Of a DNA stretch of 33,391 nt, positions 7,702 through 15,757 are shown in pieces. The position numbers and the translations under genes were made by a program. Position 1 is the first letter of the stretch; each line of letters begins with the position of its first letter. Below the pieces are notes generated by a model. The model searched no databases. It was not told the origin of the DNA and worked only from the letters and a program-made list of their open reading frames with translations. The DNA comes from Planctomycetota bacterium (GTDB taxonomy: Bacteria; Planctomycetota; UBA1135; GCA-002686595): contig SMVQ01000001.1 of assembly GCA_004357655.1 (NCBI GenBank), positions 1 through 33,391 of the forward strand, written 5' to 3'.

Positions 7702-8994
7702 TCAAGCGTCGATCATCGTGAACATGAGCGTCGCCTCGCACACGAGACGCCCGGCGACGGTGCCCCGGCCCCGAACCTGGGCCGTCCGGCCCTTCATCCG
7801 CGTGGTCTCGACTTCCACACGGAGCTGGTCGCCCGGCGTGACAGCACCGCGCAGCTTCACCTTGTCGATCGACCAGAGCACGGCCAGCTTGCCTGTGTAT
7901 TCCAGCTTGCGCAGGAGGAGTATTCCGGCGAGCTGGGCCATCGACTCGAGCTGCAGCACGCCCGGCATGAGCGGAATGTCGGGGAAGTGGCCCTGAAAAT
8001 ACGGCTCGTTGACGGTGACGTTCTTGATCGCGACGGCGCGGTTGTAGCCCTCCACCTCGATCACGCGATCGATCATGAGGAAGGGATAGCGGTGTGGCAG
8101 CATCCGCAGGATCTCGCGGATGTCGAGCGCCGACTCGCGTTGGACGAGCCCCTCCGTCTCCTGGGCCTGCATGAGGTCCAGGAGGCGGCGCACGAGCTCG
8201 GCGTTCACGCGATGGCCGGTGCGGGTCGCGATCACGTGCGCCGTGAGGTCCGCGCCGAGCAGCCGCAGGTCCCCGATCAGGTCCATCAGCTTGTGCCGGA
8301 TGGGCTCGAGCGGCATCCGGTACTCGGTGTCGGGATCGCCGACGACGAGCGTGTTGTCGCGCGTCGCACCCTTGCCGTGACCCGCCTCCTGGAGTGCCTT
8401 CACCTGCGAGGCGAGGGCAAACGTCCGCGCGGGGGCGATCTCTTCCACGAAGATCTCGGGCGTGAGCTCGATCCGGTACGAACCGCTGAGCTCCTGGGCC
8501 TCGTCGAACGTCCCCACGTACTCGAGCTCCAGGCCGTCCTTGTCGCGGGGTAGCGCGACCAGAGTCGCGTCTCCCTCGCGCACGTACACGGGCTCCTCGA
8601 GCTTGAAGACCTTGGCCTGCTCCTTCTGCTCGGTGATTCCGGCCTGTTGCAGGAACTCGATGAATGGGAGCGCGCTGCCGTCGAGCACCGGGAGCTCGGA
8701 GCCCGAGAGCTCGACCCGGAGATTGTCGATCGAGAGCCCCGAGCACGCGGCGAGTAGGTGCTCGACCGTCTCGACGACCGCCCCGCCGTGCAGGAGGCGG
8801 GTGCGCATGTCCTTCGGCGAATGGTAGCTGATGTGCGCCGGAATGACCGGAGCGTCGGGGAGGTCCGTCCGCACGAATTCGACGCCCGTCCCGGGCGGGG
8901 CGGGGAGGAGCCGGACGCGGATCGTCTCGCCCGTGTGGATCCCGATGCCCGAGAACTCGACCGCCGTCCGAAGCGTCCGCTGGTTGCGCGTCAA
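7702..8994 (-). CDS. lpxC-fabZ: Bifunctional LpxC deacetylase / FabZ dehydratase fusion
   Basis: A 430-residue fusion. The N-terminal ~280 residues are LpxC, the zinc-dependent UDP-3-O-acyl-GlcNAc deacetylase that commits the pathway. Zinc ligands are visible in VETVEHLLAA and in PIRHKLMDLIGD, and the catalytic His in TGHRVNAELVRR. The C-terminal ~145 residues are FabZ, the 3-hydroxyacyl-ACP dehydratase: LPHRYPFLMIDRV, then GHFPDIPLMPGVLQLESMAQ with the catalytic His and Glu. Linking the enzyme that consumes hydroxyacyl-ACP for fatty acids with lipid A commitment may balance the two fluxes. Such fusions are known in Bacteroidota and some other phyla. It overlaps lpxD by 4 bases and precedes lpxA by 10. 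All key residues of both domains look intact. Confidence 0.96.
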   Translation of the reverse strand: MTRNQRTLRTAVEFSGIGIHTGETIRVRLLPAPPGTGVEFVRTDLPDAPVIPAHISYHSPKDMRTRLLHGGAVVETVEHLLAACSGLSIDNLRVELSGSELPVLDGSALPFIEFLQQAGITEQKEQAKVFKLEEPVYVREGDATLVALPRDKDGLELEYVGTFDEAQELSGSYRIELTPEIFVEEIAPARTFALASQVKALQEAGHGKGATRDNTLVVGDPDTEYRMPLEPIRHKLMDLIGDLRLLGADLTAHVIATRTGHRVNAELVRRLLDLMQAQETEGLVQRESALDIREILRMLPHRYPFLMIDRVIEVEGYNRAVAIKNVTVNEPYFQGHFPDIPLMPGVLQLESMAQLAGILLLRKLEYTGKLAVLWSIDKVKLRGAVTPGDQLRVEVETTRMKGRTAQVRGRGTVAGRLVCEATLMFTMIDA

Positions 8995-10031
8995 CGTCGC
9001 TCCTCCTCCAGCTCCGCAACGCGCCGCGCCAGTCGGCGGAAATCATCGAACAGCGCTCCGAGACGTCTTTGCCGCGCCAGCGTCCGCAGGTGCGCGGACT
9101 TGCGGCTCGCGGGAACGCCGAACACGTCCTCGCCGGGCGCGACGTCCTTGAAGACGGCGCTCCCGCCGCCGACGCGGGCCCCATCCCCGACCTCGATGTG
9201 CCCCGCGATGCCGGCCTGCCCCGCGAGGATTGCGCGCTTGCCGATGCGGCTCGAGCCCGCGACGCCGACCTGGGCGACCAGCATCGCTGCCTCGCCCACC
9301 TGGACGTTGTGCCCGATGTGAACCAGGTTGTCGATCTTCACGCCGCGCCCGATCCGGGTCGCGCCGAAGCGCGCGCAGTCGATCGTGACGTTGGCTCCGA
9401 TCTCGACGTCGTCCTCGACGACGACGGTGCCGCACTGGGGGATCTTGTCCCAGCCTTCGCGGCTCGCCTCGAAGCCGAACCCGTCGCTGCCGAGGACCGC
9501 CCCCGCGTGTATGACGCATCGCGCGCCGACCGTCGAATGCGCGTAGATGACGACTCCCGGGTGGAGCACGGTCTCCACCCCGATGCGAGCTCTGGCCCCG
9601 ACGACGACGGCGGGGTGGAGCACCGATCCGGTCCCCAGGTGCGCGTCCCGGCCGATGACGCATAGCGGTCCGATGCAGACGCCGGTGCTCAACTGAGCGC
9701 TCGGATCCACCACTGCGGTCGGGTGGACACCCGCGGCGACCGGCACCTCCTCGGGTGCGAAGGCAAGGACGATCTCCCCGAACGCCCGGCCGGGGTCCTT
9801 GCTGCGCAGGAGCGTGAGGTCGGTCCGGCTCGTTTCGATCTCCTCCCCCACGACCACGGCCGAGGCGTGGGTCGTCTCGAGCTCCGCGGAGTGGCGGCGT
9901 TCGACGAGGAAGCTGATCTCGCCGTCCTTCGCATGGCGCAGGGAGGCGGGCCCCGTCACGAATCGATCGCCGAAGCCGACGAGATCGGAACCCGTGAGCT
10001 CAGCGAGTTCGGAGAGTGTGCGCGGTGTCAT
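8991..10031 (-). CDS. lpxD: UDP-3-O-(3-hydroxyacyl)glucosamine N-acyltransferase
   Basis: Third enzyme of lipid A synthesis; it adds the N-linked hydroxyacyl chain after LpxC deacetylation. The 346-residue protein has the usual N-terminal uridine-binding domain (DGEISFLVERRHSAEL, about residues 35-50), a long left-handed beta-helix (VHPTAVVDPSAQL onward), the catalytic HIGHN motif in KIDNLVHIGHNVQVG near residue 240, and a C-terminal helical tail rich in Arg and Glu. It is the first gene of the overlapping lpxD, lpxC-fabZ, lpxA, oxidoreductase set. A 130-base gap with a promoter candidate separates it from bamA. Confidence 0.96.
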   Translation of the reverse strand: MTPRTLSELAELTGSDLVGFGDRFVTGPASLRHAKDGEISFLVERRHSAELETTHASAVVVGEEIETSRTDLTLLRSKDPGRAFGEIVLAFAPEEVPVAAGVHPTAVVDPSAQLSTGVCIGPLCVIGRDAHLGTGSVLHPAVVVGARARIGVETVLHPGVVIYAHSTVGARCVIHAGAVLGSDGFGFEASREGWDKIPQCGTVVVEDDVEIGANVTIDCARFGATRIGRGVKIDNLVHIGHNVQVGEAAMLVAQVGVAGSSRIGKRAILAGQAGIAGHIEVGDGARVGGGSAVFKDVAPGEDVFGVPASRKSAHLRTLARQRRLGALFDDFRRLARRVAELEEERR

Positions 10032-10095
10032 CGGTCTGGAACCCGACCTCCGGGTTCACCGGGCGTCCTACAGTGCGGACAGCCACCTGAAACCT

Positions 10096-10124
10096 GGTGT
10101 AGACAAGTCCGCCGGTCCTGTCAA
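10096..10124 (-). promoter_or_regulatory. Candidate promoter of the lpxD operon
   Basis: The minus strand carries a perfect -35 TTGACA (10119-10124), a 17-base spacer, and TACACC (10096-10101), a poor -10. It lies about 65 bases before the lpxD start. It could let the lipid A genes be expressed apart from bamA. Confidence 0.45.
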
Positions 10125-10153
10125 ATGACCGCCCCCGGTTCCATGGGGACAGG
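10117..10153 (-). terminator. Hairpin downstream of bamA
   Basis: CCTGTC/GACAGG with an inner CCCC/GGGG forms a hairpin about 12 bases after the bamA stop. No U-run follows. It overlaps the -35 of the candidate lpxD promoter, so it may instead be a protein-binding site or incidental. Confidence 0.3.
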
Positions 10154-10164
10154 CGCCGTGCGAC

Positions 10165-12735
10165 CTAACGCAGCGACAGGCGGAAGGAGAAGACCTCGGT
10201 TTCGTCCCCGTCACCCTCCCTCAGAGGGAACCCGAAGTTGAACGTGAGCGGGATGGGACTGACGAGCCCGAAGCCGAACCCGATCGAGGCGCGATACTCG
10301 TCGAGGTCGACTTCGAAGGCATCGGGGTCGAGCAGACCGGCGTCGATGAAGAACAGTCCGCGGAACACCTCGCGGCGTTGCGAGGTGCCGGGCAGGGGTG
10401 CTGACAGGAGCGGGAAGCGATACTCGAGCGTGCCACGAAGCATGGTCTCGCCACCGATGGCGTAGTCCCCCTGGTTCGGACCGACGCCCCGGAACCTGAA
10501 CCCGCGGAGGGTCGACGAGCCGCCGAGGAAGAAGCGCTCAGAGTAGTTCACCGAGCCCGGCTGCCCCGTGGAGGTAGCGACCCCGGCCGCGAGCCCGAGG
10601 AAGAATCCGGGTCGGACCTCCTGCTCCTCCGGCCCCATGAGCCAATAGCGGTCGTAGCCCACTTCGCTCTTGATCAGGTCGTTGTCGCCCCCGAGGAACC
10701 CACCGTAGATGGAGTTGTTCCATCGCTCGAGCGTGCCCTCCGTCGGGCTCATCCGGCTGTTGAGAAGGTTGCGACGGACGCCGAAGCTGATGCCCCGGAA
10801 GTTGGACTTGCCCTTGGAGTCCTCGAGCGTATCCGGCACCTTGCTGCCCGCGAGGTCGTCGTCGGATTCATCGAGGTCATGGATGTCGACAGTCTGGTAG
10901 ATGGGGCCGACGCTGACCGTCACGTCCTGCTCGAAGAACCGCCGACCGAGGGTCATCACGGCCCGCGTGCGGTCCTCATCGTGCGAGCGGAAGATCCGGT
11001 CGCGCTGGGAGAACTCGTTGTCGAGGCTCCACCGATTGAGGTGCGTGCCGAAGATGTCGGGGTGCCGGTAGCGGATGCGCCAGGAGCTGACCTGCGAGCC
11101 GGGCGAGAGGTCGATGTTCAGCAACTCGCCGTCGCCGTGGAACGCCTCCTTGCGGTAGACCTCGCCGAAGGTGCCCCAGAAGGAGCTGGGCAGGTCCGTG
11201 GCGTCGAAGTTCCGCATCGAGAGGGAGATGATGCCCACGAGGCCGCTGTCGCTCGCGACGCCGCCCGAGAGCTGCAGGTCGACGACGCGCCCCTCCTCCA
11301 CCGTGTACACGAGATCCACCCGGTCGGGATCGTCCGTCTCGATGAAACGGTAGGCCGGATTCGGGTGTTCCGGGTTCTGCCTGTCGACGAAGAAGCCCGT
11401 GCCGGTGATCCGGCGCAGGGACCGTTCGATCTCGACGATGTCGGCCAGGTCCCCTTCCATGACGCCGATCTCACGGCGGATGACACGGTCCCGCGTGTGG
11501 TGGTTGCCGCGGATCTTGATCTCGCGGATGAAGCGCTGGCGCCCCTGGTGGATCCGGTACGTGACCAGCACCTCCTTGCGCTCGAAGTCCGTGACGATCA
11601 GGGGCTCGAGCAACTGCCAGCCCTTCGTCTCGTCGGCCCCGTCGAACGCGATGTAACCGCGCTTGCCATAGAAATCCCGCATCGCGCGCCGGTCGTGTCG
11701 CAGACGCGCCTTCTCGAAGGGCACGCCGGGCTTCATCTCAACCTTCTCGAGCAGCTCCGCCTCCGGAAAGAAGAGCTCGGCGTCCTGTTCGACGATGTTT
11801 CCCTGCTCGTCCTCGAAGCGCTCGACGGCCTGGATCGCTATGGACTTCACGACGTACTGAGGGCCCTCGTCGACGATGATGGACACCTGCACGCGGTCCC
11901 GCTCGTCCGAGAACACGAGCGGCAGGAGCTCGACCTTGGCGTCGAGCCAACCCCGGTCGCGGTAGACCTGGCGCATGGCCACGAGGTCCGCCCGCAGAAC
12001 CTCCTCGACGAAGACCCGCCCCCACCAACTGAATATGCCCTGCCCCTTGGTCTGGCGGTCCGATAAGTCGGATAGACCCCCTTTCCAAAACCCCCAGCCC
12101 GTGTCGGGGAGGGAGTCGTTGCCGCTGACCTCCACGCTGGACACGCGCACCTTCAGCCCCTCACGGATCTCGAAGATGACGTCCGGGGCTCCGCCCTCGG
12201 GATCGTCATCGCCCCCGGTCGTGATCACGTCGATCTCGATGAAGTGGTAGCCGTGTTGGCGGTACGCGGTGATCAGTCGGTGCCGAACGCGGCCGGCCTC
12301 GTGCAGGTAGAGCTCCGCTCGTTCGCTGAGGTCTGCCCACTCGAGGATCTTCGCCGTCGAGATGCCCTCCTGACCCACGAACCGCGGTTCGTAGTCGACC
12401 GGTTGTTCGCGCACTCGCACGATGACGTCGATGCCGCCGCCTTCCCGCTCGACCTGCGAGAAGTTCAGCACGATGATCTTGAAGCTTCTCCAGAGGCTGT
12501 GCATGCCCTCATCGACCTTGGCGCGGTCGTAGGGCTCACCGAGCTCGAGCCCCAGGGCCGAGATGACGGACTGCTCGGGGGTGTGGTCGAGTCCCTCGAC
12601 GCGGATCGACTCTACGATCTCGCCGCGCGCGCCCTGGGGCTCCAGCCCGAGCCCGGGGCCGGTCTCGATGACCTGGGGTGCAGCGAGCGGGGCGCCGGCG
12701 AGGGCAGCCAGCCAGAACACCGGCGCGAGGCGCAT
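10165..12735 (-). CDS. bamA: Outer-membrane protein assembly factor BamA (Omp85)
   Basis: Inserts beta-barrel proteins into the outer membrane. The 856-residue protein begins with a signal peptide (MRLAPVFWLAALAGAPLAAP), continues with tandem POTRA domains over roughly residues 40-420 (for example IVESIRVEGLDHTPEQSVISAL and FIREIKIRGNHHTRDRVIRREI), and ends in a 16-strand barrel. The conserved loop 6 RGF motif is present (STLRGFRFRGVGP). Start 12735 is chosen because it begins directly with the signal peptide; an upstream TTG at 12759 would put eight residues in front of it, and neither has a clear ribosome site. The chain ends ...FSFRLSLR, not in the aromatic residue usual for outer-membrane barrels. 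The gene sits 45 bases after dnaB and leads into the lipid A genes, as in many Gram-negatives. Confidence 0.95.
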   Translation of the reverse strand: MRLAPVFWLAALAGAPLAAPQVIETGPGLGLEPQGARGEIVESIRVEGLDHTPEQSVISALGLELGEPYDRAKVDEGMHSLWRSFKIIVLNFSQVEREGGGIDVIVRVREQPVDYEPRFVGQEGISTAKILEWADLSERAELYLHEAGRVRHRLITAYRQHGYHFIEIDVITTGGDDDPEGGAPDVIFEIREGLKVRVSSVEVSGNDSLPDTGWGFWKGGLSDLSDRQTKGQGIFSWWGRVFVEEVLRADLVAMRQVYRDRGWLDAKVELLPLVFSDERDRVQVSIIVDEGPQYVVKSIAIQAVERFEDEQGNIVEQDAELFFPEAELLEKVEMKPGVPFEKARLRHDRRAMRDFYGKRGYIAFDGADETKGWQLLEPLIVTDFERKEVLVTYRIHQGRQRFIREIKIRGNHHTRDRVIRREIGVMEGDLADIVEIERSLRRITGTGFFVDRQNPEHPNPAYRFIETDDPDRVDLVYTVEEGRVVDLQLSGGVASDSGLVGIISLSMRNFDATDLPSSFWGTFGEVYRKEAFHGDGELLNIDLSPGSQVSSWRIRYRHPDIFGTHLNRWSLDNEFSQRDRIFRSHDEDRTRAVMTLGRRFFEQDVTVSVGPIYQTVDIHDLDESDDDLAGSKVPDTLEDSKGKSNFRGISFGVRRNLLNSRMSPTEGTLERWNNSIYGGFLGGDNDLIKSEVGYDRYWLMGPEEQEVRPGFFLGLAAGVATSTGQPGSVNYSERFFLGGSSTLRGFRFRGVGPNQGDYAIGGETMLRGTLEYRFPLLSAPLPGTSQRREVFRGLFFIDAGLLDPDAFEVDLDEYRASIGFGFGLVSPIPLTFNFGFPLREGDGDETEVFSFRLSLR

Positions 12736-12780
12736 ATGGAGTCCGACGAGGCCGTCCAAGTGATAGGGGCAGCCCGCCGA

Positions 12781-14160
12781 TCAGAGGCTGATCGGCTCCG
12801 CCATGGAAGGCTCAGGATTGTCGAACTTGAGGATGCTGCCGAAGAACTGAAGCTTGATGGACCCCGTCGGGCCGTTGCGTTGCTTGGCGCAGACCACCTC
12901 CGCCTTGCCCCGGTTCTCCTCGGTCTGGTTGTAGTACTCCTGACGATACAGCATCAGCACGACATCGGCGTCCTGCTCGATCGAGCCCGACTCCCGGAGG
13001 TCGGAGAGGAGGGGGCGCTTGTCCTCGCGCGACTCGACGGCGCGCGATAGCTGCGAGAGCGCGATCAAGGGCACTTCCAACTCGCGCGCGAGCTCCTTCA
13101 AGGACCGGGAGATCAGGCTGATCTCCTGCTGGCGGTTCTCACCCTTGGCCGACATCAGTTGCAGGTAGTCGATGACGATCATGTCGAGACCGTAGTTGTG
13201 CTTCACGCGCCGGGCTCGGCTGCGGATCCCCATGATGGTCAGGCCGGGAGTGTCGTCGATGTAGAGCTTCGCGGACTCGAGCTCGCCGGCCGCGCGCGCC
13301 AGTTCGGCGTAGTCCTCGCTGTGGATCCGACCCGTGCGCAGCTTGTGCGCGTCGACGCGCGCACGAGCGCAGAGCATGCGCTGGACGATCGACAGCTTGC
13401 CCATCTCGAGACTGAAGAACAGCACGACGGGCTCGTGGTCCATCCAATCGGGGCGATGCGTGACCGCATAATCCATCACGTTCAGGATGAAGGCGGTCTT
13501 GCCCATCGCGGGCCGCGCCGCGATGATCGTCATCTCACCGCGGTTGAAGCCGCTGAGCATGTCATCGAGGTCGTAGAAGCCGCTGGGGATACCCGTGACG
13601 CCCTTCCTACCCGAAGCGCTGTCGATGCGCCGGAACGCGTCCGCGATCGTCTCCGCGATGGGTACCGCTCCGGTGCGATCGCGGTTCTCCGTGATCTTGA
13701 AGATCCGGTGCTCGGCCTCGTCGAGGGACGCGCGCACGCTCTCCCCGTCCGGCGGCGTGGCGTAGGCCCGATCGATGACGTCCGTGGCCTCGGAGATGAG
13801 GCGGCGCAGGACGGCGCACTCCGAGACGATCTCGGCGTGGTGCATGAGGTGCGCGGCGGAGCTGACCACCGAGGTGAGGTCGGCGAGGTACGAGTTGCCG
13901 CCGACGCTCGCGAGCTTGCCCTCCGCGTTGAGCAGGCCGGCGATGCTGAGCAGATCCACCGCCACGTTGCGCTCGGTGAGGCTCAGGAAGGCCTCGAAGA
14001 TGATCCGGTGCCGCTGGCCGAAGAAGTCCTCGCCGCGGATGAGCTCGTGCACGTCGGCCATCCGCTCGGGATCCTGGAGTAGCGCGCCGAGCACCGCCCT
14101 CTCGGCGGACTCGTTGTGCGGCGGGATCCGACCGCGAAGGTTCTCTTCCTGGGCGCTCAA
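12781..14160 (-). CDS. dnaB: Replicative DNA helicase DnaB
   Basis: Unwinds DNA at the replication fork. The 459-residue protein has the N-terminal DnaB domain (IPPHNESAERAVLGALLQDPERM), a linker, and the RecA-like C-terminal ATPase: Walker A ARPAMGKT, Walker B MIVIDYLQLM, and the SQLSRAVE(S)R...SDLRESGSIEQDADVV region. The frame stays open to 14349, but that extension runs through the 37-base inverted repeat and gives an Arg/Ser-rich sequence unlike DnaB. The TTG at 14158-14160, with GGGAG about ten bases upstream, gives a normal N-terminus. It follows rplI, as in the common rpsF-rpsR-rplI-dnaB order. Function certain; start moderately sure. Confidence 0.95.
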   Translation of the reverse strand: MSAQEENLRGRIPPHNESAERAVLGALLQDPERMADVHELIRGEDFFGQRHRIIFEAFLSLTERNVAVDLLSIAGLLNAEGKLASVGGNSYLADLTSVVSSAAHLMHHAEIVSECAVLRRLISEATDVIDRAYATPPDGESVRASLDEAEHRIFKITENRDRTGAVPIAETIADAFRRIDSASGRKGVTGIPSGFYDLDDMLSGFNRGEMTIIAARPAMGKTAFILNVMDYAVTHRPDWMDHEPVVLFFSLEMGKLSIVQRMLCARARVDAHKLRTGRIHSEDYAELARAAGELESAKLYIDDTPGLTIMGIRSRARRVKHNYGLDMIVIDYLQLMSAKGENRQQEISLISRSLKELARELEVPLIALSQLSRAVESREDKRPLLSDLRESGSIEQDADVVLMLYRQEYYNQTEENRGKAEVVCAKQRNGPTGSIKLQFFGSILKFDNPEPSMAEPISL

Positions 14161-14198
14161 GTGACTCGGACTCCCGAAGAGGCAGGAGGATACACCCG

Positions 14199-14284
14199 CC
14201 AATACGGCGTCACACTCCCTGCTGCGGTTTTTGCGGCGAGATCGTAGCGCAAGAACCGCAGCAGGGAGTGTGACTCCGTATTGG
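14199..14284. repeat. Near-perfect 37-base inverted repeat downstream of rplI
   Basis: Arms 14199-14235 and 14248-14284 pair at 35 of 37 positions around a 12-base loop; the outer ends read CCAATACGG and its complement. It starts three bases after the rplI stop codon and ends about 38 bases before the preferred dnaB start. No U-run follows the stem, so it is not a classic terminator. Length and precision suggest a mobile palindromic (MITE/REP-like) element or an RNA-processing stem between the two genes. Confidence 0.85.
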
Positions 14285-14287
14285 CTG

Positions 14288-14758
14288 TCAGGAAGCGTCC
14301 ACGGTCGCTTCCGCAGCGACCTTGATTCGGACCTCTGCGTACGACTCACCGTGCACGTGCACCTGAAAGACGTGCGTATCCACGGTCTTGATCGGCGCGC
14401 CGATCCGGATCGCCTTCTCCTCGAACACGTACCCGGCGGCGGCGAGCAGCTCGATGATCTGAGCTGCGCTCACGGAGCCGTACAGGTGTCCCTGTTCGTC
14501 GCATCGCTGCTTCGTCTCGAGGATGAGGTCGCCCAGTCTCGCGACTGCCTTGGCGACTTCCTCGGCCTTGGCGGCCTCTTGCGCGTCGTAGATCGCGCGC
14601 CGCTTGACCATCACCCGCTTGTTCTCCTCGGTCGCTGCCACGGCGATGCGTCGCGGGAGGAGATAGTTGCGAGCGTACCCCGCGGCGACCCGCACGACGT
14701 CTCCAGGGCGCCCGAGGTCGGTCACGGCCTCGCGCAATAGGATTTCGACGGACTTCAT
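14288..14758 (-). CDS. rplI: 50S ribosomal protein L9
   Basis: The 156-residue protein is a little longer than the usual ~148. The N-terminal 23S-binding domain is typical (MKSVEILLREAVTDLGRPGDVVRVAAGYARNYLLP), followed by the long connecting helix (TEENKRVMVKRRAIYDAQEAAKAEEV) and the C-terminal domain (GHLYGSVSAAQIIELL). It lies 16 bases after rpsR in the ribosomal operon and is followed at once by a strong palindrome. Confidence 0.97.
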   Translation of the reverse strand: MKSVEILLREAVTDLGRPGDVVRVAAGYARNYLLPRRIAVAATEENKRVMVKRRAIYDAQEAAKAEEVAKAVARLGDLILETKQRCDEQGHLYGSVSAAQIIELLAAAGYVFEEKAIRIGAPIKTVDTHVFQVHVHGESYAEVRIKVAAEATVDAS

Positions 14759-14774
14759 CGTTCAGATCTCCGAT

Positions 14775-14987
14775 TCAGCCGACGAACGGCAATAGGGCGA
14801 CATGGCGAGCCTGCTTGATCGCCTTCTTGAGCTGGCGTTGGCACTGCGTACAGAAGCCGGAGCGCCGCCGAGACAGGATCTGCCCTTGCGGAGTCAGGAA
14901 CTTGCCGAGGTAGGTGATGTCCTTGTAGTTGATCACCGGGTCGTCACAGTGCTTGCTCGCGATGATGCGTATGATTCGTCTGGCCAT
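14775..14987 (-). CDS. rpsR: 30S ribosomal protein S18
   Basis: A 70-residue protein with the S18 core DDPVINYKDITYLGKFLTPQGQILSRRRSGFCTQCQRQLKKAIKQARHVALLPF read across the gene (motif positions about residues 15-68). Cysteines at CTQC and an early Cys (KHCDD) suggest a zinc-binding (C+) form. It starts 3 bases after the rpsF stop. No ssb gene lies between rpsF and rpsR, unlike many bacteria. Confidence 0.96.
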   Translation of the reverse strand: MARRIIRIIASKHCDDPVINYKDITYLGKFLTPQGQILSRRRSGFCTQCQRQLKKAIKQARHVALLPFVG

Positions 14988-14990
14988 GGG

Positions 14991-15713
14991 TCAAAGCTCC
15001 TTGGAGCCATCCGCTCCATCGCCGTCCTTCGTCTCGTCGACCGCGCCCACGGGTTCGGTCCCGGAACTCTCGTTCGCGGGCTCGGTCGCGGTATCGGAGC
15101 CCGCGTTCGCGGGCTCGGTGGCAGTCTCGGTGCCCGCGGCCGCGGACTCGGTCCCGGTCGTCGTGCCGGAGGACTCGGGGGACGCCGTGTCCGAGGTCGC
15201 CGGCGCCTCCGCGCCCGCGGCGGGTTCCTCGTCCGGTTCCTTGTCCGGCTCCTTGGAGTTCGCGGACCGCTCGCCCGCCGAACCCCTGGAGCGTCCGCGC
15301 AACGAATCCTCGTCCACGTCTTCGCGCGGCTCCTCCTCGTCGGGGGCGTCGTCCGGCGGCGGGGTCGGGATCGTGAAGTCTTCCGCGTTCTCGGCCTCGC
15401 TGAGGGCTTGCTCCTCTTCGGGCACGACGTCGACCGCGAGGGACAGGTAGCGCAGGACGGTCTCGTTCAGGTTGAAGTCGCGCTGCATCGCCGGGATGGC
15501 GTCGCCGGGGATCTCGTGATGAACCAGAAGGAACGTTGCGCGGCGGTTGCCCTCGATCATGTAGGCCAGCTTGCGCTCGTCCCATCGACGGGCGGTCAGA
15601 ATCGTCCCGCCGTGCTTCTCGAGCGTCTTCGTGACGATCGCCTTCGCCTTGCCCCAGTCTTCTCGCACCACCTGGTTGTCCAGGAGGAACATCGCTTCAT
15701 AAATCTGTGCCAA
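14991..15713 (-). CDS. rpsF: 30S ribosomal protein S6 with a long acidic C-terminal extension
   Basis: S6 binds 16S rRNA together with S18. Residues 1-100 are ordinary S6 (MAQIYEAMFLLDNQ, GGTILTARRWDERKLAYMI, LNETVLRYLSLAVDVV). The remaining ~140 residues are an unusual Glu/Asp/Ala/Ser/Thr/Gly-rich tail with internal repetition (TATEPAN occurs twice, with related TGTES/SSGTE units), giving 240 residues instead of the usual 95-135. The start codon is TTG (15711-15713), supported by AGGAGA about ten bases upstream and by the exact family N-terminus. It is the first gene of rpsF-rpsR-rplI. The tail is in frame and continuous, so it is not a frameshift artefact by itself; its role is unknown. Confidence 0.95.
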   Translation of the reverse strand: MAQIYEAMFLLDNQVVREDWGKAKAIVTKTLEKHGGTILTARRWDERKLAYMIEGNRRATFLLVHHEIPGDAIPAMQRDFNLNETVLRYLSLAVDVVPEEEQALSEAENAEDFTIPTPPPDDAPDEEEPREDVDEDSLRGRSRGSAGERSANSKEPDKEPDEEPAAGAEAPATSDTASPESSGTTTGTESAAAGTETATEPANAGSDTATEPANESSGTEPVGAVDETKDGDGADGSKEL

Positions 15714-15757
15714 GAGTCGTTCTCCTCATGTGTCAGGCAGTGCACTCCCGATCGGAT

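Noticed and set aside
14161-14349. N-terminal extension of DnaB
   Set aside because: Passes through the 37-base inverted repeat and lacks family similarity; the TTG at 14160 gives the normal N-terminus.
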